A DNA stretch of 43,864 bases from Planctomycetota bacterium. Its GTDB lineage: Bacteria; Planctomycetota; Phycisphaerae; UBA1845. Location: contig JAADIU010000277.1 of NCBI GenBank assembly GCA_013151185.1, positions 13,053 to 56,916 of the forward strand, given 5' to 3'. The notes under the pieces are model-generated. The model did no database searches. It was not told the DNA's origin and saw only the letters and a program-made list of their open reading frames with translations. Positions 28,729-38,133 of the stretch are shown piece by piece; position 1 is the first letter of the stretch; each line of letters opens with the position of its first letter. The position numbers were made by a program, and so were the translations under genes.

Positions 28729-28758
28729 GGGTGGCCCAGGTCCTGTGGACCTGGGGGG
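28729..28758 (+). repeat. REP-like palindrome, left arm of an inverted pair
   Basis: GGGTGGCCCAGGTCCTGTGGACCTGGGGGG with CCCAGGTCC-tgt-GGACCTGGG hairpin. Confidence 0.75.
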
Positions 28759-28820
28759 ACGATTGCTTTCGGCTGCGAGGTTGGGCTGATCGCTTGGGGT
28801 TGCGTCCGCATCGAATCGAG

Positions 28821-28850
28821 ACCCCAAGTCTGAAGACTTGGGCCACCCCT
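28821..28850 (-). repeat. REP-like palindrome, right arm of an inverted pair
   Basis: Minus-strand AGGGGTGGCCCAAGTCTTCAGACTTGGGGT; CCCAAGTCT/AGACTTGGG hairpin; inverted relative to 28729..28758. Confidence 0.75.
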
Positions 28851-28913
28851 CAAAGAGTTGGTTCGGACCGTCATGAAATCCGGGGCGACAACATCCGCAG
28901 CAGGGGTCTTGCA

Positions 28914-30083
28914 CTACCCGCCCGGGATGACTTCTACCGTTCCACTTAGCACACCGATGCCTTGGAAGCCGATCGGTTCGGATGCGTCATCCAGCGTGAC
29001 GAGGATGGTGTCTCCGCAGTTGACGTGGGTGCCTACCACGAGGATGCGCTCGCCTTGGCGCGAGACGCTGACTTCGTCGAATCCGGGTGAGCCCGTTCCG
29101 TCGCCGGTCAGGATCACCAGCGCGGTGGTTTCCTGATCCTCGGGCGTTTCGGGATTGGGGTAGGTGGCTGATATGGTGTACTGCGTCCCGCACGCGAACA
29201 CACCTTCCGTTTGCTCACCGGGCGGAACGGTCACGGTGAATTCCGGATCGTCCACACCGGTGCTCAGCTTCACTACGGCTGTCGCGATCACGTCGCCGTC
29301 GTTTGCAATTTGAACGAGGATGTCCGTCGAAACAGGCTCTTCCGTGCCATCCCCACCTTCGCCCGCACCCGGATCGACGATCGGATCAAACGGTGATGTT
29401 TCGCCCGGTCCCACGACAGCCAAGGTTCCACCGGGCGTCTGCGTAGACTCCGCACCGACCCCAACACCATCATCACCCACGCGAATCACAATGCTGTCAC
29501 CACAACCGAAGTGAACCGTTCGAATCAGAAAGCGCTCACCCGATTCGCCCACGCTGCCTTCGTCGAAACCAAACGTGCCCGTGCCATCCCCCTCGAAAAG
29601 AATCTGCGCTTCACTGGTCTCGATCGTTCCGGTGATGCGAATCGATTCGCCGCACGACAAAAATCCCTCGCTCAGCGCAAAACCCGGAACCCGCACCGTC
29701 GCCTGCGTACCGATCGCAAGCGGTGCTCCCAGCGTTGATCCTTCGCCCTCGACATCGCCTGTTCCTGCGCCGGCCAACGATGCAGCAGCGGCAGCCGCTC
29801 CGACCGGTTCCAGCGTTGAGAAACTCACACTGCCCGGTACCACCGTAACCACGGGGATGCTCACCGCGCCAAATCCACCGTCCACATCCAGCAGGTTGCC
29901 GTTGGCGTCGAGCACTTCGACTGTGATTTGCACCGGGCTTGCGGTGGCATTCTCGATGCGAAACGCAGAAACAGCCCGGGCGGCAGACAAGGGTGATCGC
30001 GTCAAACACGCACTCGTCAAAACCACCAACACTGCGATCGGAAGAAGAGCGAAGCGTAAGACCCGCGTTTTGATTTGCGACAT
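28914..30083 (-). CDS. Predicted lipoprotein with a duplicated beta-rich domain
   Basis: ATG at 30083: MSQIKTRVLRFALLPIAVLVVLTSACLT (lipobox-like TSAC); two related units ending GDGTGTFGFDEGSVGESGERFLIRTVHFGCGDSIVIRV and GDGTGSPGFDEVSVSRQGERILVVGTHVNCGDTILVTL. Confidence 0.8.
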   Translation of the reverse strand: MSQIKTRVLRFALLPIAVLVVLTSACLTRSPLSAARAVSAFRIENATASPVQITVEVLDANGNLLDVDGGFGAVSIPVVTVVPGSVSFSTLEPVGAAAAAASLAGAGTGDVEGEGSTLGAPLAIGTQATVRVPGFALSEGFLSCGESIRITGTIETSEAQILFEGDGTGTFGFDEGSVGESGERFLIRTVHFGCGDSIVIRVGDDGVGVGAESTQTPGGTLAVVGPGETSPFDPIVDPGAGEGGDGTEEPVSTDILVQIANDGDVIATAVVKLSTGVDDPEFTVTVPPGEQTEGVFACGTQYTISATYPNPETPEDQETTALVILTGDGTGSPGFDEVSVSRQGERILVVGTHVNCGDTILVTLDDASEPIGFQGIGVLSGTVEVIPGG

Positions 30084-30480
30084 GACACCACCTGCCCAAT
30101 GGACGATTGACTCGGCGCGCTTGGCACGACCTACCGGTGTGCAATCGGCAGAGTTTGAACCGCAGTGAATATCGAAACCCATCGCTGGGCGGAAAGACAT
30201 CTTGATGATTGCATCTGTGAAATGAAAAGGCCCGATAATGTGCTTGCAAACAGCATTGTTGCGCATAAAGTGTAGCCTGCCAACGTTGGGAGCCGATAAC
30301 ATTCCCGGTGGTTGGCTTGGGCTTTCCAAGTCGAAAACCCGCCACAAGTCGTGTGCCTGAACAAACATGTGCCTGAACAAAAGGCAGAAGATGCAACGGT
30401 GAGCAGCAGGAGGCGGGCTCACATGCATCTCGGACAACATCAAGCGCCTCGCTACGGATGGCGATAAGCCGCACCATCTC

Positions 30481-31974
30481 ATGAGAACCATTGCCGTTGC
30501 GAACCAAAAGGGCGGATGTGGGAAAACCACCATCGCCATCAACCTGTCTGCGATGCTGGCCCGCGAGGGTCGGCGTGTTCTGCTGATCGACATGGACCCG
30601 CAGGGCCACTGCGCCCTTGGCTTGGCTGTTCCCGAGGAACAGATCGACCTGAGCGTGCTCGACTGTTTACTCAGTCAGCACAAAGGCGAGCCGATAGAGA
30701 TCGAGCGCATCCGCTGGCAGATCACCCCCAATTTCGATTTGGCACCGTCGCGCCTCGACCTCTCGCGCATCGAGTTGTCGTACACGAGCGAGAATATTCC
30801 AAGCACGCTGCTTCGCGACATGCTGGCCAGCATCGACAACAAGTATGATTACGTCATCATCGACTGTCCGCCGCACGTTGGCCTGCTCACACGAAACGCC
30901 ATCCACGCTGCCGACAATATCGTGATCCCGGTCGATACGGGCTACTTTGCTTTGCACGGGCTGACGCAGCAGCTTCAAACCATCCACGACATCGACCGCG
31001 AGGAGAACACATCGAAGAATGTGCGCGTTCTTGCAAACCAATACGACATTCGCACGAAGCTGGCCCGCGAGATCCTCGCCGAACTGCGCAAGCGTTTCGG
31101 GAATGTCATGTTTGAAACCATCATCAACTTCAACACGAAATTGAAAGAGGGCGCGAGCTTCGGCCAACCGATTACAGAATTCTCGCCCAATAGCATGGGG
31201 GCGCGAGATTTCCTGAAACTCGCCCGCGAAGTGATGGTCCTCGAACCGAAGGTTACCCCGGCAGAAACAATCTTGGCGCAGGCAGAACGGATGGCTAAGG
31301 AAGCAGACCAGCTCCTCGCAACAACCGCCAGCCTGATCAAACAGGGCGAGGGGCAAAGCAAAACTGTCGACGCGCAAAAAATCGAACCGAAAGAGCAAAC
31401 CGCTTCGACCAACCGCTTGCCCAATCGCTCATCCACGCTGGCACCCACGAACAAAACAGTGACCCCACAGGCAAAGGCCCCGCAGGTGAAGAAGACCGAG
31501 CCTGCAAGCCCGATGGCATCCACAAATTCGGCGGCTACGCGTCCGCCCAGCATCGTAGCTCCGCGAACGGACAACACAAACAAGACGCCCAGTCTGAATA
31601 AACCAACAGGGAACTTGAAGGCGGCATCATCGTCGCCATCATCCGCAGAAGAAATCGAGCGCAAGATCGAAAAAATCTACGGCGTGCAACAAACTCCCAC
31701 GGGCACACTGTTTCGATTGCACGGAGACGACGCACGAGAGGTTCAGATCGCGGGTGACTTCAATGATTGGATGCCGCACACGACGCCGATGAAACGTGTC
31801 GGCCAGGATTTTGAAGCGCTCCTCCAGCTTGATCCGGGGCGATACCGCTATCGCGTGGTTGTCGACGGCCGATGGTCGCACGATAAAGCCAACCCCGAAA
31901 TCGAAACGAATCAATACGGCGAATGGAATTCGATCGTGAACGTCAACGCGCAAAGTCAGCAACGGGCGTCATGA
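30481..31974 (+). CDS. ParA/MinD-type ATPase fused to a C-terminal AMPK-beta/CBM48-like glycogen-binding domain
   Basis: MRTIAVANQKGGCGKTTIAINLSAML (deviant Walker A), LLIDMDPQGHCALGL, YDYVIIDCPPHVGLLTRNAI; after a Pro/Thr/Ser-rich linker: TLFRLHGDDAREVQIAGDFNDWMPHTTPMKRVGQDFEALLQLDPGRYRYRVVVDGRWSHDKANPEIETNQYGEWNSIVNV. Confidence 0.9.
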   Translation: MRTIAVANQKGGCGKTTIAINLSAMLAREGRRVLLIDMDPQGHCALGLAVPEEQIDLSVLDCLLSQHKGEPIEIERIRWQITPNFDLAPSRLDLSRIELSYTSENIPSTLLRDMLASIDNKYDYVIIDCPPHVGLLTRNAIHAADNIVIPVDTGYFALHGLTQQLQTIHDIDREENTSKNVRVLANQYDIRTKLAREILAELRKRFGNVMFETIINFNTKLKEGASFGQPITEFSPNSMGARDFLKLAREVMVLEPKVTPAETILAQAERMAKEADQLLATTASLIKQGEGQSKTVDAQKIEPKEQTASTNRLPNRSSTLAPTNKTVTPQAKAPQVKKTEPASPMASTNSAATRPPSIVAPRTDNTNKTPSLNKPTGNLKAASSSPSSAEEIERKIEKIYGVQQTPTGTLFRLHGDDAREVQIAGDFNDWMPHTTPMKRVGQDFEALLQLDPGRYRYRVVVDGRWSHDKANPEIETNQYGEWNSIVNVNAQSQQRAS

Positions 31975-32256
31975 TCCGCAATATGTAACTCTCCACAATG
32001 TAGCTTTCAACAAGACTCTCCTCCTTCAGGGGTGGCGGCTTTGGGCGATCGCAAGATTTCGTTCGGAGCCGTTTTTTTTTTGCGCCGGTCGCCCCGGACC
32101 ATCCGCACCAAGAGCCAAGACCGCACCAATTATAGGACGCGTGGTTTCCCGCATGGCTCCCATGTGGGGATTTTCAGGTGAACGCACAGTTCGTTGCTGT
32201 CGATAGATTCCATAACACAATACTGTCAGCCGTTGGATTGATTGGGGTCATCGAAA

Positions 32257-32757
32257 ATGAACCGACAGCAGGGTTCAATTGCACGCGCATTCACGTTGGT
32301 CGAAGTGTTGATCGTGGTGATCATCCTCGGCATTCTCGCAGCCGTGGTGGTTCCGCAATTTTCAAATGCGTCGCAAGAAGCGACGGGCGCTTCGCTCAAG
32401 TCCACGCTGGACGTGATCAAGGATCGAGTCGATTACGAAAAACATCAATCCCCGACGAGTCAATATCCCACAGTGATCAGCCCGACCTGGTTCGCAAGCC
32501 AGATCGGACCGCTCCATCCGGGGAATTCTTTCGGCGTCGCGAATGTCGAAGTAGACACCACCGCCGGACGGATGCACCCGGTCAACAAGGTTCTGGTGGC
32601 TGGTGTGGCTGGGGCGTACTGGTACAACTCTACCGAGGGCATTATTCGCGCCCGGGTGAAAGACCAAGGCACCTCGGCTTCAACGTTGACATTCTACAAC
32701 GATGTCAACGATTCAAACGAAACCACCCTCGGTAACTACACGGGCGGCGCATCGTGA
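32257..32757 (+). CDS. Type II secretion/type IV pilus pseudopilin-like protein (prepilin N-methylation motif)
   Basis: MNRQQGSIARAFTLVEVLIVVIILGILAAVVVPQFSNAS, canonical N-terminus. Confidence 0.92.
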   Translation: MNRQQGSIARAFTLVEVLIVVIILGILAAVVVPQFSNASQEATGASLKSTLDVIKDRVDYEKHQSPTSQYPTVISPTWFASQIGPLHPGNSFGVANVEVDTTAGRMHPVNKVLVAGVAGAYWYNSTEGIIRARVKDQGTSASTLTFYNDVNDSNETTLGNYTGGAS

Positions 32758-33416
32758 ACAACCCGGAGGAGGCCCTGCCCTCTCCGAACGGTTCATCGGG
32801 ACGGGTCCTCGGCGCACTGTTGTTGCTGCATTTTGTCGTCGTCTTCATCATCAAGACCATCAACAATGAAGCGGCAGACATGTTCTGGATGTCGCACGTC
32901 GGCTTGCTGACAGTCGCTCTCGGCTTGGCGTTCAGCGTCCCGCTGCTTGTAACCGCAGCCTTCATCGAATTGCTGGTGCTTCACGGACTGTGGCTTTTCG
33001 ATTGCCTATCGTGGTTCGCTACCGGCGAATTTCCGATGGGGCTAGCAACGTATCTTGAGGGGGCGGACGTGCTGGTGTGGATCGCCACCGCACACCACTT
33101 CTTCCTGCTACCCATGCTGATCGTGCTGGTCCGAAGGCGACCCGCCCGTCCACGCGAAGCGGTACTCTGTGCGATTGCAACCTACCTCATCATCACCACC
33201 ATAAGCCGCGCATTTCTGGAACCATCCTCGAATATCAACTATGCGTTCGGCGTACGGATTTCCTGGCAACACGCTTTTTGGGACTGGGCAAACCACAACA
33301 GCAAGGGGCCACTCTATCTGCTGGGACTCAACATCTTCGTCACGTTTGTGATGTTCCTGCCCGCGTTCGGTTTGGTGTGCCTGTGGCGAAAACGAAGCCA
33401 ACGCCATATCACCTGA
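32754..33416 (+). CDS. Polytopic membrane protein of unknown function
   Basis: 220 aa, GTG start overlapping the pilin stop (GTGA); multiple hydrophobic segments. Confidence 0.75.
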   Translation: MNNPEEALPSPNGSSGRVLGALLLLHFVVVFIIKTINNEAADMFWMSHVGLLTVALGLAFSVPLLVTAAFIELLVLHGLWLFDCLSWFATGEFPMGLATYLEGADVLVWIATAHHFFLLPMLIVLVRRRPARPREAVLCAIATYLIITTISRAFLEPSSNINYAFGVRISWQHAFWDWANHNSKGPLYLLGLNIFVTFVMFLPAFGLVCLWRKRSQRHIT

Positions 33417-33430
33417 TTCAAAACATCACG

Positions 33431-34846
33431 TCACATGGGCAGGAGCGACGAGGTCGGATCGCGGTGCGCTTCAATCGGGTCATCCACAATTTGCACGACC
33501 TGGCTATGGGCGATCGATGTTTGCAGCTTCACCACCGCGTTGTCCACCACGGGCTTGTACCGCTTGGAAAAATCCTCCGGGGACATCCCCGCCTGCGCCG
33601 CAATCGCCGACAGCGATGGCGGCGAATCGAAATCGCCCTGCTCCAAGCGAATCATGTACGACCGAGCCACGCGATATGGCGTCGAATTCAGGTCCACCTG
33701 TCGGACGCGGGTGCGGTTGGACACCGGATCGATCATATCCTTAAACGGCACCGCAATCAGATCGCCCCCCTGCACCGCGACCATCACACCCGAAACGGTT
33801 TGCTCATCTTCCAACAAGAGCGACACAGCGCCGAATCCAAGGTCGCGACAATAGGCCATGTCGAACGGCGTCGGGCGGGCGCAGCGTAGTTCGTAACCCA
33901 GCGTCTCCGACACGATCGTGATGGAATCACCCCGCTCATCGAAACGCTTCTTGACCTCTGACTTGAGAATTTGATCGAGCGGGAATTCCGCCAATCGCGG
34001 ATGGCCTGCCGCGTCCACCGGCACATCGCGACCGAGAATTTTCTTCAACTCTTCCACGTCGCCAAATTTGAATGCGACGCCTTCCGCAATCACCGCCACC
34101 CCATCGGGCCGCTTCATCGCTCGGCGCTTCAGGATCGCACATTCGAGAATATCGACCACATCGCAAACGGTCGCGTGTTCCGGTAGTTCCTCGGGGATGA
34201 CGCTCAACGTCGCACCTGCGGCTTTCCCTATTTCGTATGCCAGGAACCCTGCGTTTCGCCCCATCGCCACGACGAAGTACCACCGCGACGTCGTGCGGGA
34301 ATCCTCCATCAGGTTGGCGACCAGCATCGAGCCCAGATGACGGGCGGTGTTGAATCCAAACGTAGGCAGATCGCCGGGTAGCGGAAGATCGTTGTCGATC
34401 GTCTTGGGCACATGCGCAACGCGAATCGCACCCTGCGACGCCTCGGCAACAAAGCGGGCGCTGAGCGCCGTGTCATCACCCCCGATGGTGATCAGGTGTG
34501 TGACCCCGGCTTTTTGAAGGTTGTCCAGAACGCTTTTGACGCTGGCTGGGTCGGCTACGACTTTGGCAGATTCGCAAACGCTGGATTTGTCGAGGAGGCT
34601 GGTCCGCGACGTGCGAAGGATAGACCCACCTTCAAAATGGATCCGGGCAACATCGGGGATGCCAAGCTGCACGCTGTGCTTTTGGGTGTCGAACTGCTCA
34701 GTCGACAACCACCGGAACCCGTCGTAAAAGCCCCGAACATCAAATCCGTGGTTGATGGCATTGATAGCAGCGGCTCCGATGACACCATTGATGCCTGGAG
34801 CAGGCCCCCCTCCGACGATAATTCCCAGAGTCTTCACCGACATCAT
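33431..34846 (-). CDS. 6-phosphofructokinase family, likely PPi-dependent
   Basis: GIIVGGGPAPGINGVIGAA, ITIGGDDTALSARFV (GGDD), HVPKTIDNDLPLPGDLPTFGFNTA (PKTIDND), GRNAGFLAYEIGKAAGA. Confidence 0.93.
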   Translation of the reverse strand: MMSVKTLGIIVGGGPAPGINGVIGAAAINAINHGFDVRGFYDGFRWLSTEQFDTQKHSVQLGIPDVARIHFEGGSILRTSRTSLLDKSSVCESAKVVADPASVKSVLDNLQKAGVTHLITIGGDDTALSARFVAEASQGAIRVAHVPKTIDNDLPLPGDLPTFGFNTARHLGSMLVANLMEDSRTTSRWYFVVAMGRNAGFLAYEIGKAAGATLSVIPEELPEHATVCDVVDILECAILKRRAMKRPDGVAVIAEGVAFKFGDVEELKKILGRDVPVDAAGHPRLAEFPLDQILKSEVKKRFDERGDSITIVSETLGYELRCARPTPFDMAYCRDLGFGAVSLLLEDEQTVSGVMVAVQGGDLIAVPFKDMIDPVSNRTRVRQVDLNSTPYRVARSYMIRLEQGDFDSPPSLSAIAAQAGMSPEDFSKRYKPVVDNAVVKLQTSIAHSQVVQIVDDPIEAHRDPTSSLLPM

Positions 34847-35034
34847 TCAGACATTCCTTACGAGTGATCGATTGGGCCCATCCATCTTGAGCCCAGAAAG
34901 CCAGAGAGATTCAAAAAGCAGTGTAATCGGCGATCCTGCAATATCGCAACCAGCCGCACACCCGCTATACTGCCCCGCCCGGATAGAGGCCCCTGGCAAG
35001 GCGCCCGAAGCGCCGTGGAGCAGTTAATAAGAGC

Positions 35035-36288
35035 ATGTCCGAGACAAACTACAACCCCTTTCGCACCGCGCAGGCACAACTCGACCAAGCCATGGAGGTC
35101 CTCGGCCTTGAACCGTCGATGCGGGAACTGCTCCGCTGGCCCATGCGTGAATACCGATATCGCCTGCCCGTCCGCATGGATTCGGGCGAAGTCCAGATCT
35201 TTGATTCGTATCGCGTTCAATACAACCACGCCCGGGGGCCGACAAAGGGTGGTTTGCGTTGGCATCCCGATGAAACCATCGACACGGTTCGCGCCCTCGC
35301 CTGTTGGATGACATGGAAGTGCGCCGTTCTCGATTTACCGCTGGGCGGTGGCAAGGGCGGTGTGACGTGCAACCCGACATCGCTTTCGACGTCGGAAAAA
35401 GAACGACTTGCACGGGCATATATTCGAGCGGCAGGCCATCGCATGAGTGTCGATCGCGACGTGCCCGCGCCCGACGTACACACCACACCCCAGATCATGG
35501 CGTGGATGCTGGACGAATACGAAACGATGATGGGCTACCATCACAGCGGGGTCATCACGGGCAAACCGATTCCACTCGGCGGGTCGGCTGGCAGAAATGA
35601 AGCCACGTCACTCGGTGGTGTGGTCGTTGCCCGCGAAGTCGAACGCGTATTGGGTCACCCGATCAAAGGCGCCCGTTGCGCGATTCAGGGTTTTGGAAAT
35701 GTCGGCGGAATTCTCGCTCGCCTTCTTCATGAACGCGGTGCCAAGGTGATCGCAATCAGTGCGGTGGATGGCGCAATCTTCAACGAAGGTGGCATCGACA
35801 TACCCGCAGCGCTCACCTATTACAACCGCAAGATGCAGCAGCTTGGCGGATTCGACGGCGGAGATGCCACCACCAACGAGCAACTGCTCACCTGCGACTG
35901 CGACATGCTGTTCCCTGCCGCTCTCGAAAACGTCATCACCGAAAGCAACGCGAACGCAATCCAGGCGAAGGTCGTCATCGAGATGGCCAACGGGCCCACC
36001 ACACCGGAAGCCGACAAGATCCTCCATCAACGCGGTGTGTTCGTCGTCCCCGATATTCTGGCCAACGCGGGCGGTGTCACCGTTTCGTATCTTGAGCAGG
36101 TTCAAAATACCTACAACTACCATTGGTCGTTAAAAGATGTACACAGCGAACTGGAGCGCCGGATGACCAGCGCCTTCAAAGATGTCTACGCTGAATACGA
36201 GCGCATCGACGGCCCGATGCGGTTGGCGGCATATTTGCTCGCCGTCGAACGCGTGGCTGAGGCTTGCCGTTTGCGGGGGTGGGTGTAG
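35035..36288 (+). CDS. Glu/Leu/Phe/Val dehydrogenase (417 aa, NAD-type GDH-like)
   Basis: GPTKGGLRWHPDETIDTVRALACWMTWKCAVLDLPLGGGKGG, VPAPDVHTTPQIMAWMLDEYE, CAIQGFGNVGGILARLLHERGAKVIAISA. Confidence 0.95.
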   Translation: MSETNYNPFRTAQAQLDQAMEVLGLEPSMRELLRWPMREYRYRLPVRMDSGEVQIFDSYRVQYNHARGPTKGGLRWHPDETIDTVRALACWMTWKCAVLDLPLGGGKGGVTCNPTSLSTSEKERLARAYIRAAGHRMSVDRDVPAPDVHTTPQIMAWMLDEYETMMGYHHSGVITGKPIPLGGSAGRNEATSLGGVVVAREVERVLGHPIKGARCAIQGFGNVGGILARLLHERGAKVIAISAVDGAIFNEGGIDIPAALTYYNRKMQQLGGFDGGDATTNEQLLTCDCDMLFPAALENVITESNANAIQAKVVIEMANGPTTPEADKILHQRGVFVVPDILANAGGVTVSYLEQVQNTYNYHWSLKDVHSELERRMTSAFKDVYAEYERIDGPMRLAAYLLAVERVAEACRLRGWV

Positions 36289-36423
36289 GTTAAGCCCGCT
36301 CGACCCCGTGGCACGACAAATGCCATTGGGTTTTTCAGCGAATCGAAGCCGAAATGACCAACCGTGTTCGGTTGATCGTCGTACAAGAACAATGGGCTGC
36401 ACGGTGTCGCCCGGACAAAATGA

Positions 36424-37830
<1,407 letters not shown>

Positions 37831-37855
37831 TCCCGCGATTACTCTCTAACAACGG

Positions 37856-37887
37856 GTGCCCCACCCTTGAGCGAAGCGGAAGAGTGG
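37856..37887. repeat. REP-like imperfect palindrome
   Basis: gggtgCCCCACCCTTgagcgaagcggAAGAGTGGGG; 10-bp stem with one mismatch, downstream of gdhA. Confidence 0.55.
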
Positions 37888-37934
37888 GGGACGGACAAAC
37901 AACGAGTCACCCGACAGACATCAACAATTCATCC

Positions 37935-37965
37935 GGGGGCGAAGTCAAGGCTTCGCCCCCTTTGT
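37935..37965 (+). terminator. Rho-independent terminator downstream of gdhA
   Basis: GGGGGCGAAG-tcaagg-CTTCGCCCCC followed by TTTGT. Confidence 0.65.
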
Positions 37966-38133
37966 CTATTCAAAGATCGCGAAGTGCGTAGGATTCCGCA
38001 TCCGCTGAGCCAAACACCACCTCCGCGCAAACCAACGCTTGGCGAACCCGCCCTGTCCGCGATAAGCTATACACATCCTCGTTGATGCTCGCCGAATATT
38101 GAGCGAGCTGCCAAACGCTGGGAGTTTTCCCCA

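Noticed and set aside
29611-30609. 332-aa minus-strand ORF overlapping the lipoprotein gene
   Set aside because: Arg/Cys/His-rich composition typical of an out-of-frame translation; the other frame has a signal peptide and internal domain repeat.
32060-32092. T10 run (CCGTTTTTTTTTTGCG) after parA as a possible terminator
   Set aside because: Only a weak 5-bp CGGCT/AGCCG stem with a long loop could be drawn; not enough to call a terminator, though the homopolymer is unusual in this GC-rich DNA.
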